64,000 nt of DNA from positions 81,754 to 145,753 of the IMG/VR virus record IMGVR_UViG_3300031857_000028; one strand, 5' to 3'. Every line of letters starts with the position of its first letter. Positions within the stretch are counted from its first letter, which is position 1. A program made the translations under genes and the position numbers. The DNA is from a virus. Under the pieces are notes generated by a model, which worked only from the letters and a program-made list of their open reading frames with translations, was not told where the DNA came from and searched no databases. Below are positions 54,524 through 61,636 of the stretch, in pieces.

Positions 54524-55150
54524 TTACCTCACAATAGTCTGATACAGTTCATTCTGCTTTCTCTGTCGGTCAATATCCTTGATATGATAAAGTGACCATT
54601 CTTCTTCGGCGGGAAGTGGTGCTTGCGTCTTATGACCGACAATACGTTCGTGGACCTTACCTTCCCACTTAATATCTACATGATTACGATATAAACGAGT
54701 CTGATAATCGGGGAACATGACCCACCCATGTTCGTTTACTTGCCATCCCCAACGTTTAATATCATCATCGGTTAACCCGTTTACTACATTGACGCGAGGA
54801 ATGAGGAATAAATCAATGCCATTGTTGTCCACGATATCGTGTAGATATGTTAATAGATTTGGATTGAACGTTTCATCTGCATCAATTTGGAAAATATAAT
54901 CACCCATGCACTGTTCTGTCAAGAAATTTTTATGACCGGCAAAATCTTTGTTTAAGGCATGTTGATGAAGCTTAATAGAGCCAGCTCGTTCATATCCCTC
55001 TAACACATTAATCGTAAATGGGTCAGTGGAAAAATCATCAACCACGACAATTTCATCACCAGACGTTTCACAAAACGGAACCAATTGGTCCAATAAGTCT
55101 TGAATATATTGTCCTTCGTTGTGTGTAGTAATTGCAAAACTAATCATCAT
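54524..55150 (-). CDS. Family 2-type glycosyltransferase
   Basis: This 208-residue GT-A enzyme shows SFAITTHNEGQYIQDLLDQL at the start, DEIVVVDDFSTDP (first acidic pair), KDFAGHKNFLTEQCMGDYIF and the QIDADE metal-binding motif, then a WEGKVHERIVG segment. Such phage enzymes may modify DNA bases, lipopolysaccharide or proteins; the target is unknown. It overlaps the UV endonuclease gene by ATGA, so the two are co-translated. Confidence 0.83.
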   Translation of the reverse strand: MMISFAITTHNEGQYIQDLLDQLVPFCETSGDEIVVVDDFSTDPFTINVLEGYERAGSIKLHQHALNKDFAGHKNFLTEQCMGDYIFQIDADETFNPNLLTYLHDIVDNNGIDLFLIPRVNVVNGLTDDDIKRWGWQVNEHGWVMFPDYQTRLYRNHVDIKWEGKVHERIVGHKTQAPLPAEEEWSLYHIKDIDRQRKQNELYQTIVR

Positions 55151-56046
55151 GGTAAACTCCGATACTTGAATAGTGCCAGTTCTTTTGCTTTTGCCTCAAG
55201 GTCAAAATCTAAGGTAAGTCCAAAGTCTTCAATTTTATTGAACACATAATCTGCATGAGCACGTGGGTTACCACTTACATTCTCGTTGAGATTCTTACTC
55301 TCACTATAATGAAAGAGTGGCGTAATTGAACGAGGCCATGTACTTGCCGCAAGTTTTGCTGCATCTTCGGTTGTCAACCCATCTGGGTGAAATTGATGGT
55401 GAAAATAATCAAATGTAATCGGAATACTTGTTCGTGCATGAATATATTCGAACAACTGCTTTACAGAAAAGGCCGACTGCTTATCGTCGTTTTCTACAAC
55501 CATACGATTTCGACAATTTTCGGAAAGTCGGTTGTAACTAGCAATCCAACGGTCGGCGGTTTCTTTGGAAAAGTTCATACCGACATGGATGTTCAATGCG
55601 TTGTATGGTGTTGCGCTCAATCCCATGAGGTCAAACACAGTAGAATGTAACTCCAAATCCTTGATGGAATTTTCTACAACTTTGTCTTTTACGGAACCCA
55701 GTTTGACAAAGTGGTCGGGGTGAGCAGTAATACGTTGACTGCGGAATGTTGCAAGTTGACCAGCAAGCACCAGTGTGTCGGCAATTTCATCATAATCGGG
55801 GAGGTTACGTACATCGTATTCACTTCCCCACGGGAAAATTCCAGAACCCATACGAAAGACTTCTACGTCATTTTCGTAGTTCCATTCAATAATCTTCACA
55901 AGGTCTTTGGCGTTAAGAAGTGCCAATTCAGAGGCATACTTCAAGCCTTTCTCTTTGAAAGTACGTTGAATCATACCTCTACCTGTGGTGATTTTCTTTT
56001 TCTGCAACGTCATATTGATACAACAATAACCGACATTATGGGGCAT
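55147..56046 (-). CDS. uvsE: UV damage endonuclease (UVDE family)
   Basis: This 299-residue enzyme nicks DNA 5-prime to UV photoproducts. Visible family elements are VGYCCINMTL at the N-terminus, FRMGSGIFPWGS, ALNIHVGMNFSKE (metal-binding His), NRMVVENDDK (Glu-Asn-Asp), ITFDYFHHQFHPDGL (Asp/His pair) and PLFHYSES. The three-metal TIM-barrel ligands are present. T4 uses the unrelated DenV for pyrimidine dimers, so this is a different repair solution, useful in sunlit waters. A TTGACA promoter upstream suggests early expression. Confidence 0.9.
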   Translation of the reverse strand: MPHNVGYCCINMTLQKKKITTGRGMIQRTFKEKGLKYASELALLNAKDLVKIIEWNYENDVEVFRMGSGIFPWGSEYDVRNLPDYDEIADTLVLAGQLATFRSQRITAHPDHFVKLGSVKDKVVENSIKDLELHSTVFDLMGLSATPYNALNIHVGMNFSKETADRWIASYNRLSENCRNRMVVENDDKQSAFSVKQLFEYIHARTSIPITFDYFHHQFHPDGLTTEDAAKLAASTWPRSITPLFHYSESKNLNENVSGNPRAHADYVFNKIEDFGLTLDFDLEAKAKELALFKYRSLP

Positions 56047-56075
56047 GTAAATAACCTATTAGTTGAGATGATTGT

Positions 56076-56104
56076 AATCTACCAAATCACACATACAATG
56101 TCAA
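56076..56104 (-). promoter_or_regulatory. Putative sigma70 promoter before UV endonuclease
   Basis: TTGACA at 56099-56104, a 17-nt spacer and TAGATT at 56076-56081 lie in the 61-nt gap ahead of the UVDE gene. The spacing is ideal, -10 moderately good. Confidence 0.55.
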
Positions 56105-56107
56105 GTA

Positions 56108-57085
56108 TTAAATCCGTGAATTTATACGACTGTTATAATAGTTTATTGCATTTTGATTATTTTCCCAAAGTTCTTTATTACTCCAATCAAAATTGGGATT
56201 TGTAAATTCCACTCGTTCTTGCGGTACCTCTACTACGATACTTTCTTCTTCCGACGTAGGTGGGTCGTTTACGATTTCATCGGAATATATGGTATATACC
56301 TTTTCATCACTATCCGTACTACCTTTTAACAGAAAATTTACAGCAATTACGAGAGCAACTGCCAACGGGTCAAATACTAAAACAATGACGAACGTGAACC
56401 ATTTGACCACCGTATCAAGGTCAGTTCCCAATATTTTTGCAATATAGACGAAAGTCCCGATATCACCATTTGTTTCAATTTCCACACGTTTGCTAATATT
56501 GAGGCCATTTAAACTATCCCTCTGAGCTGAAAGGTTGGTTATTTCGTTTTGTAAACTCGTAACATTTTTGTCTGCCGCATTTAACGCATTTTGTGCTATC
56601 CTAATAGAACTGCTGTTACCCGACGTTGACTTAGAAACTAATTGGTCCAATCGTGTTTCTTGTTGGGACCGTAGAGTTATTAATTGATTAAGACGGTCTT
56701 CCTTACGTTTAATATCTTGGTCGATACTGTTTATCCTACCCTGGTTTGTTTCGATGTTAGCGGTCAACGCTAGGGGTGTAGCGGCCACTTTAGCGTAGGC
56801 AGACGATAAATACCCATAGATACCGGCGGATGTAATAATCATTAATATGACAGCAGCAGTCGATAAATAATATTTAAGAGTTTTTGGAATTTCTTTCCAA
56901 TATTGATATAAGAATGAAATACTCACGATTTTTCCTAACTCTAATGCAGATGCCATAATTCCCGCACTAAGTGCAGCACCTGCAAATAATTTTGCAATGC
57001 CCGTGACAGAGAAAATAGCCGCACATAAAGCCACAAATGTGGCTGTTAGTGACGTTGCCGTAATAAGTGATGTTCGTGTATTCAT
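56108..57085 (-). CDS. Multi-pass membrane protein with long coiled coil
   Basis: This 325-residue protein has three hydrophobic helices in residues 10-95 (SLTATFVALCAAIFSVTGI; ALSAGIMASALELGKIV; STAAVILMIITSAGIYGYL), a coiled coil at about 110-195, and a fourth helix with FDPLAVALVIAVNFLL (about 235-251), then an acidic tail. This design, with a FDPLAVAL helix, is conserved in large environmental phages but has no defined role. Membrane remodelling or superinfection control can be imagined, without evidence. It is divergent from the plus-strand gene. Confidence 0.65.
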   Translation of the reverse strand: MNTRTSLITATSLTATFVALCAAIFSVTGIAKLFAGAALSAGIMASALELGKIVSISFLYQYWKEIPKTLKYYLSTAAVILMIITSAGIYGYLSSAYAKVAATPLALTANIETNQGRINSIDQDIKRKEDRLNQLITLRSQQETRLDQLVSKSTSGNSSSIRIAQNALNAADKNVTSLQNEITNLSAQRDSLNGLNISKRVEIETNGDIGTFVYIAKILGTDLDTVVKWFTFVIVLVFDPLAVALVIAVNFLLKGSTDSDEKVYTIYSDEIVNDPPTSEEESIVVEVPQERVEFTNPNFDWSNKELWENNQNAINYYNSRINSRI

Positions 57086-57152
57086 TGAATTTTGGTAAAA
57101 GGAATGGATAGAACACTATATATTATATATACTCCAACCAATCAGAATTACT

Positions 57153-58049
57153 ATGATTATACTAGATACTATGAGTTGGCAACATTTTGTTCAACTAGAT
57201 TATATCAGAAGACTTCCGTTAAATGAACAATTAAAACGATACAATTATTATTTAATGGAACAGCAAGCAATGCAAGTAACCGTGAATAATACCGCAGCGG
57301 CGGCCGGGGGTGGTCAATCAAGTTTACAAATTCAAGAAGAGCCTACATCCGGTGGGCAAATCTTAATGGGTGTTGAATTTATTGAGGAGACACTTTTTCC
57401 TCCTGGGTGGAACTTTAATTTCAGAGTTTATTTTCCGGAATCATCGGAAGTTTTGGCAACATTAAATAATACTTTGATTACTGCAAACTTCGACGATGGA
57501 TTTTCTGCAACTTATACAGAATATACCACTGATAATTCACTGTATGAATTTGATATTTACAGAGCAATTCCCACATTTCTTAACGGAACCACGTCCGTTG
57601 TCATTAACGTAAATCCTTCTACGTATGTTAGTAAACTATTAGTTGCTGGCCTAATTGGTCCTAATACCAATTCGCAATACATTAATTCCATTTCTTTTAG
57701 CAATTTCCCGAATGTAACTAGGTTAGAACTACCTTACCAACCGATTACTACATTAGATATATCAACTCTACCCAATTTAGAAATACTGTATGCTGATAAT
57801 ACTAATTTAACTTCTTTGACGTTTACTACATTACCCAATTTACTTGAAATTGACTTGAGAGATGGTGCCCTATCGGAAAGTATGATAACACAAATATTAG
57901 TTGCACTGGATGCAAATGGGTTGACGAACGGATATGCTGACTTTGTTAATAATTACAGTGGAACTAACGCAGCAATTACGAATCAAACTGGATTAGATGC
58001 GATTGATAATTTGACTGCAAAGGGATGGGCTGTATCTGTAGCCACGTAA
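57153..58049 (+). CDS. Leucine-rich-repeat protein, only plus-strand gene
   Basis: This 298-residue protein begins with WQHFVQLDYIRRLPLNEQLK, a start I associate with conserved small phage proteins, followed by Ala/Gly-rich linker, a beta domain and leucine-rich repeats at about 195-255 (FPNVTRLELPYQPITTLDIS; LPNLEILYADNTNLTSLTF; LPNLLEIDLRDGALSES). It ends with AITNQTGLDAIDNLTAKG, another LRR-capping pattern. Start may be the second Met at 57171. It is convergent with Hsp20 genes and closed by a strong terminator. Such an inverted single gene is typical of a moron or late-acquired gene. Likely protein-binding, host range or surface role; unproven. Confidence 0.7.
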   Translation: MIILDTMSWQHFVQLDYIRRLPLNEQLKRYNYYLMEQQAMQVTVNNTAAAAGGGQSSLQIQEEPTSGGQILMGVEFIEETLFPPGWNFNFRVYFPESSEVLATLNNTLITANFDDGFSATYTEYTTDNSLYEFDIYRAIPTFLNGTTSVVINVNPSTYVSKLLVAGLIGPNTNSQYINSISFSNFPNVTRLELPYQPITTLDISTLPNLEILYADNTNLTSLTFTTLPNLLEIDLRDGALSESMITQILVALDANGLTNGYADFVNNYSGTNAAITNQTGLDAIDNLTAKGWAVSVAT

Positions 58050-58070
58050 TACGTACACATTGTAAACGAA

Positions 58071-58102
58071 AACGGGTCGCTGATGGCGACCCGTTTTTTA
58101 TT
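58071..58102 (+). terminator. Intrinsic terminator, possibly bidirectional
   Basis: A 9-bp perfect stem (ACGGGTCGC / GCGACCCGT) with a 5-nt loop is followed by six T in the plus direction, just after the LRR gene. The minus direction also has a shorter T-rich tract, so it may stop the Hsp20/micropeptide transcript too. Confidence 0.88.
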
Positions 58103-58130
58103 GCTCCATATTTTAAGGTTTTATGGTGGA

Positions 58131-58176
58131 ACGTAACTGTTAAAAGATCACCCCCTAGTCAGTTAGCAGTTACGTT
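58131..58176. repeat. 10-bp inverted repeat downstream of micropeptide
   Basis: Perfect arms AACGTAACTG (58131-58140) and CAGTTACGTT (58167-58176) flank a 26-nt loop. The distal arm lies inside the end of the micropeptide frame. It may be an RNA stability element or a regulatory stem; no T-tract follows. Confidence 0.6.
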
Positions 58177-58215
58177 AGTGTAGGTACCACAATGGCAAAT
58201 TAGACATCCACACAT
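58159..58215 (-). CDS. Cys-rich micropeptide, 18 residues
   Basis: The frame encodes MCGCLICHCGTYTNVTAN. Support comes from a perfect GGAGG six bases before the ATG, the same spacing as the best real genes here, and from four cysteines in CxCxxCxC arrangement that could bind zinc or copper. It sits in an otherwise empty 190-nt gap downstream of Hsp20 and ahead of the convergent terminator. Too short for homology; could also be chance with the ribosome site acting elsewhere. Confidence 0.45.
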   Translation of the reverse strand: MCGCLICHCGTYTNVTAN

Positions 58216-58240
58216 ACTAAACCTCCATTTTTGATTGTAA

Positions 58241-58741
58241 TTACTTGATTACCACCGTCTTAGCTTTAGTCTCCTGCGTTTGAACTTTTCGTGGAATAGT
58301 AATATAAAGTAACCCATTATTGAACGTTGCCTCAACCTTATCGGCATCCAACTGGTCAGTGAGCCTAAATGACCGACTAAACGAACTACGTTTGAGTTCA
58401 CGGAGAAGATAAACAGATTTATCAGTTTGCTCGACCTGTTGGGAGGCTTTTCCAACAATACTCAATACATCATCTTCAATTTGAATGGAAATATCTTCCT
58501 TATGGAATCCTGCAATTTCCGCTTCAATTTCAACTTTATCATCAAATGAAAGAACATTAACCTTTGGATAAGCCGCCTTACTGAAGGGTTCAATTCCAAA
58601 TCCTTTGTAGAGGTCTGGGAACTGTCCTCGGAATGCTTCATCGAAGAATCGGTCAAAAGTGTTGACCAGATTGTCACGATTGAATTCCATTTCTTTTTCA
58701 ATAACCGACTTTGGTACTCGCTGAATTGTCCACTTTGTCAT
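58241..58741 (-). CDS. Small heat-shock protein, Hsp20 family
   Basis: This 166-residue chaperone has the alpha-crystallin domain at about 60-150: YPKVNVLSFDDKVEIEAEIA, GFHKEDISIQIEDDVLSIVG and a LLYITIPRK strand with a closing KTVVIK. T4-like cyanophages also carry Hsp20, thought to protect folding of virion proteins. The start is placed at ATG 58741 with GGAG six bases upstream; the first in-frame ATG (58753) is part of that ribosome site. A TATTTATA element is 78 nt upstream in a leader with two hairpins. Confidence 0.9.
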   Translation of the reverse strand: MTKWTIQRVPKSVIEKEMEFNRDNLVNTFDRFFDEAFRGQFPDLYKGFGIEPFSKAAYPKVNVLSFDDKVEIEAEIAGFHKEDISIQIEDDVLSIVGKASQQVEQTDKSVYLLRELKRSSFSRSFRLTDQLDADKVEATFNNGLLYITIPRKVQTQETKAKTVVIK

Positions 58742-58819
58742 AAAAATCTCCATATTTGGACGTTACCATTTCCACTATTGGACAATGGTATATAAGACCT
58801 CCATAGAGCGTCTTACATG

Positions 58820-58827
58820 TATAAATA
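58820..58827 (-). promoter_or_regulatory. Putative late promoter element before Hsp20
   Basis: Sense AAATATTTATACATG contains the TATTTATA octamer 78 nt ahead of the Hsp20 ATG, in the 88-nt gap after the HD gene. Distance is longer than at other genes, so confidence is lower. Confidence 0.35.
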
Positions 58828-58829
58828 TT

Positions 58830-59462
58830 TTAAATGTTGAAATCCAATCTAATTTTATCCTTTTCCACCTTCGTAGAAAGGTGGTCCGCCCAGTGAATGA
58901 TATAGGGTAAATTAACTTTCATGGTATCACTTCCCAAATACGCATCATTTCCCTTACCATAATTACCATCAGACAGTTTGATTGCCAACCATTCATTTTC
59001 CGTTACCTGAATTCCGTACTTCTGAAGTAGCATTAAGCCTCGTTCGGGTGGATTAAAGTACTGTAATTGGTCATTGCGCTTGTACAATTCGCCACGCTTT
59101 CGATGCCAATCAGAATCCTGTGGAATATAGTATGGCTGGTCCTCAACACCAAGCTTTCCTAAGTCATGGTTCATTGCTGAAAAAATTAATTCCTGTTTGG
59201 TAAAGTCAATATATCCACCGCAGGTCTTATATAAGGATGCCATCTTCAACGATGTGTCAATCACACGTAATACGTGGTCAAGATACCCACCAGGAAAACA
59301 GTTATGAAACTGTACTTTTCCGGATGCTGGCGCAGTTACCAACTCTGTCTCAAACACCTTATACAGAGTCTTTAACTGCTCGGCACGTGAATCCTGTTCA
59401 ACGTATGCCATGAATTTATTATAATTTTCCTGAATAACTTCTTCTGTGTGCATTTCTAACAT
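58830..59462 (-). CDS. HD-domain metal-dependent phosphohydrolase
   Basis: This 210-residue protein carries the HD pattern: PGGYLDHVLRVIDTS with H63, AMNHDLGKLG with H99-D100, and a later Asp in HWADHLSTK. A loop SDGNYGKGNDAYLG is also seen in phage relatives. HD enzymes cleave nucleotides, cyclic nucleotides or oligonucleotides; a counter-defence role against nucleotide signals is possible but speculative. It is preceded by the HNH gene and ends before the Hsp20 leader. Confidence 0.8.
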   Translation of the reverse strand: MLEMHTEEVIQENYNKFMAYVEQDSRAEQLKTLYKVFETELVTAPASGKVQFHNCFPGGYLDHVLRVIDTSLKMASLYKTCGGYIDFTKQELIFSAMNHDLGKLGVEDQPYYIPQDSDWHRKRGELYKRNDQLQYFNPPERGLMLLQKYGIQVTENEWLAIKLSDGNYGKGNDAYLGSDTMKVNLPYIIHWADHLSTKVEKDKIRLDFNI

Positions 59463-59483
59463 GATAAATAACCTTTTGAAATA

Positions 59484-60017
59484 TTATGTTGTCTGTGTGA
59501 GTATCTTACTAACGCGCTTTTGACTGTGTTTCATCCACAACTCGAATAACGTCGGGACGGTTGGCTTTTTCTGTAACTTCATGTTGACTTCATCTAAGTC
59601 GTAATCTGCCTTTTTGTTGTTACACGTTGAACAGGCCGTCACAAGATTTTCCCAGGTGTCTTTACCGCCTCTAGATTCTGGAATAATGTGGTCCCGTGTT
59701 AAAAACTCAAACGACCTGAACTGTGACCGATGTCGTGTACAGTACTGGCATGTGTAATTGTCACGTATAAACAGATTTCTTTGCGTTAAGACTGCAGATG
59801 TTTTGAAAATTTTTCTACCGCGAACGAACTGCTTTAAAGCAACCATAATAGGAACTTTTAAAGTAGTGGACGGTGACCGTACCACCATCGTTGGATGTTC
59901 TTCCACAACAATAGCTTTACCTTCAAGGATTAAAATAAGTGCCCGTTTAGAAGTAACAACTGCTATTGGTTCATATGTGGAATTGAGAACAACGCATCTA
60001 GTTGTTTCAAATTCCAT
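59484..60017 (-). CDS. HNH endonuclease
   Basis: This 177-residue protein contains a complete HNH/McrA-type fold: zinc pairs CQYC (90-93 including spacing) and ACSTCNNKK (129-132), the catalytic D-H in LTRDHIIPESRGG (H110) and the N in TWENLV (N124). The N-terminal half (CVVLNSTYEPIAVVTSKRAL) belongs to a common HNH subfamily that is often a free-standing host-like nuclease, not a homing intron. It may cut host DNA or act in packaging; not established. GAG precedes the ATG. Confidence 0.88.
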   Translation of the reverse strand: MEFETTRCVVLNSTYEPIAVVTSKRALILILEGKAIVVEEHPTMVVRSPSTTLKVPIMVALKQFVRGRKIFKTSAVLTQRNLFIRDNYTCQYCTRHRSQFRSFEFLTRDHIIPESRGGKDTWENLVTACSTCNNKKADYDLDEVNMKLQKKPTVPTLFELWMKHSQKRVSKILTQTT

Positions 60018-60020
60018 AAA

Positions 60021-60323
60021 TCATCTCTCTGAGATTAGTTTATTAATGTGATATTGTTTAATCAACGTATCGGTTTTACGTGCATATTCATATTCTTCTG
60101 CTTTTATGAATATGTCAAGTGCGCTAGTCAATGTGTCTAACACACGTTTTTTGGGAATCCATGCAAACATCGTATTATCTTCAAACTTAAATAACTCAAT
60201 TTTATCTGCCGGGTCATCTAAATTCTTTTTAATTTCCCGTATAATAAACTTATACACTAATATCTCATTTTCTCGTAAGAATCGTTCCCACACGAGTGCA
60301 GATTTATTTGGTAGAACTATCAT
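60021..60323 (-). CDS. Small conserved phage protein
   Basis: This 100-residue protein has a predicted mix of helix and strand (SALVWERFLRENEILVYKFI; LFKFEDNTMFAWIPKKRVLD; TSALDIFIKAEEYEYARKTD). It lacks cysteines or catalytic motifs. It overlaps the zinc-ribbon gene by ATGA, so the two are coupled. It resembles early-region hypotheticals of T4-like environmental phages; function unknown. Confidence 0.5.
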   Translation of the reverse strand: MIVLPNKSALVWERFLRENEILVYKFIIREIKKNLDDPADKIELFKFEDNTMFAWIPKKRVLDTLTSALDIFIKAEEYEYARKTDTLIKQYHINKLISER

Positions 60324-60727
60324 GGTTTTTTACTCTTAGTAGATATAGTTTTCTTCTTTCTACCGACTTTCTTGGCAGGGGTCTTTACTGTCTTATCCTT
60401 GGATTTAGAGTTTCCATTCTTACGCAACAACTTAATCTCAGCTGGATCTGTGACAATCTGACCCTTGGAATATACAATCCCATCCTGCTCATAATATTGC
60501 TTGAAATGCCAGCCACGAGGTTTCTTCGATTCACTAGAATCTTTAGATTTATAACCGGGTGGTGGTGCAATCATTTTCTGGACACAATAACAGCACGTTA
60601 CTTTACCAACATCGGCAGGTACTTCTACTTCCTCGACATTACATTCCGTACAGGTCAGTACATGTCGTCCAGAAATTTTTGATACCATTGCTTTCGAAAG
60701 TTTTTTAATACGTCGTGTCAGAACCAT
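60320..60727 (-). CDS. Zinc-ribbon protein with basic tail
   Basis: This 135-residue protein has a four-Cys ribbon (LTCTECNVEE, then VTCCYCVQKM) followed by PRGWHFKQYYEQDGIVYSKG and a Lys/Ser-rich end with KKVGRKKKTISTKSKKP. The PRGWHFK-VYSKG stretch is recurrent in marine phage proteins, likely binding nucleic acid or RNA polymerase. It is coupled to both neighbours by TAATATG and ATGA. Early-region location suggests a regulatory role (inference). Confidence 0.6.
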   Translation of the reverse strand: MVLTRRIKKLSKAMVSKISGRHVLTCTECNVEEVEVPADVGKVTCCYCVQKMIAPPPGYKSKDSSESKKPRGWHFKQYYEQDGIVYSKGQIVTDPAEIKLLRKNGNSKSKDKTVKTPAKKVGRKKKTISTKSKKP

Positions 60728-60728
60728 A

Positions 60729-60983
60729 TTACATCCGTTTCCAAAGTTTAAATTTGTGCTGCCAAAGTTTAACTAAACTATTATACCGTTCAATATTTGT
60801 CAATGGGTGATTTATATACATCATTTTTTCGTATTGCTCAATTAATCGTTTTGATGTACGTAAATGATACAACGTGGTTGGTCTATAAAGAAGTATTCGT
60901 ATTTTTTCTTCTAGTCTGACCATATCTTCGTCATCAAGACAATATTTGTGTATTCCCATTCTACATAAAAATATACGCCACAT
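60729..60983 (-). CDS. Small early-region protein
   Basis: This 84-residue, basic, helical protein (KYCLDDEDMVRLEEKIRILL; YEKMMYINHPLTNIERYNSL; ends KLWQHKFKLWKRM) has an ideal GGAG six bases before its ATG. It has no recognised family. It follows the tmRNA gene by about 50 nt and heads a coupled string to the zinc ribbon and small conserved gene. Confidence 0.52.
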   Translation of the reverse strand: MWRIFLCRMGIHKYCLDDEDMVRLEEKIRILLYRPTTLYHLRTSKRLIEQYEKMMYINHPLTNIERYNSLVKLWQHKFKLWKRM

Positions 60984-61031
60984 ACAAATCTCCGTAATAT
61001 TACTTTAACAGAAACCTATATGGTACTACAG

Positions 61032-61369
61032 TGGACCCGAGGGGAATCGAACCCCTGTCCGAGATTGCTTCCTATTAAGGATTTATGTGTGTAGTCAGTT
61101 ATTGAAATTCATTCAGTTCTCGTTAACTAACAAACGTAAACTGAACATAGAACCGAAGTATCACCTTGAATACGGTTCCTATCAAGGCTATACCACATGA
61201 ATAAACAAATTAACCCTATGCGGTAATCTCAGATTAATTCGTCAGGCTGCAATTAAGCAGCGAGGGCTAAATTATAGTTGCCAGTTAGTATTTTTGGTCT
61301 GTTTTACTCGTCTTACCAAACGAGACACAAAGCTTAATCATCTACACCCCGTCGAAGCCGGTCAGGCCC
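61032..61369 (-). ncRNA. ssrA: tmRNA (ssrA), one-piece, phage-encoded
   Basis: A complete one-piece tmRNA of 338 nt. The 5-prime end GGGCCTGACCGGCTTCGACG is the universal tmRNA start, and the 3-prime end has a T-arm with GGTTCGATTCC. The first 7 nt pair with CGGGTCC near the 3-prime end (two G-U pairs), discriminator A at 61032, CCA not encoded. Downstream of the start is a pseudoknot (stem CTCGT/ACGAG; loop TTTGGT pairing ACCAAA) just ahead of the resume codon. The tag frame at 61253-61282 encodes GNYNLALAA and TAA. tmRNA frees stalled ribosomes and marks the product for proteolysis. A sigma70 promoter serves the preceding gene, sharing its last base with the tmRNA. Confidence 0.96.
61253..61282 (-). 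other. tmRNA proteolysis-tag reading frame (GNYNLALAA)
   Basis: Resume codon GGC at 61280-61282, then AAC TAT AAT TTA GCC CTC GCT GCT and TAA. The final LALAA-type end is what ClpXP-type degradation needs; the first residues differ from common E. coli ANDENYALAA. Confidence 0.9.
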
Positions 61370-61584
61370 TAAAACATATGTTCCTTTAAAATTCTAAAGA
61401 AGGTAAACAATAATATAACCGATGCGGCTGCAACAATTAATACAATAGGAGATAATACTAATAGCCACGAATAATTAATATAGTTCATTACCTTTAGTAG
61501 TATCATAACCAATTCGGATATCATCAGAATTGTATATGGTCCGATGTCTACTATTACATGATTTTTATTTGTCTGTTTGACCAT
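61369..61584 (-). CDS. Two-helix small membrane protein before tmRNA
   Basis: This 71-residue protein has hydrophobic segments at about 17-34 (YTILMISELVMILLKVM) and 42-63 (LVLSPIVLIVAAASVILLFT). The G of its TAG stop codon is the first nucleotide of the tmRNA. TTGACA-N17-TATATT stands upstream with a GGAG ribosome site. Function unknown; could be a small holin or membrane effector. Co-transcription means RNase P must separate message and tmRNA (inference). Confidence 0.62.
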   Translation of the reverse strand: MVKQTNKNHVIVDIGPYTILMISELVMILLKVMNYINYSWLLVLSPIVLIVAAASVILLFTFFRILKEHMF

Positions 61585-61607
61585 AACCTATCTCCTATAT
61601 AATGTGA

Positions 61608-61636
61608 AATATACACACAACCATCTGCTATGTCAA
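61608..61636 (-). promoter_or_regulatory. Sigma70-type promoter for membrane protein and tmRNA
   Basis: Perfect TTGACA at 61631-61636, 17-nt spacer, TATATT at 61608-61613. It overlaps the end of greA and stands about 24 nt ahead of the next ATG. It is identical in elements to the promoter at 62581-62609. Confidence 0.75.

Noticed and set aside
61021-61369. tRNA gene suggested by the T-arm-like sequence at the tmRNA 3-prime end
   Set aside because: No anticodon arm is present; the element is the tRNA-like end of the one-piece tmRNA. No other tRNA was found.
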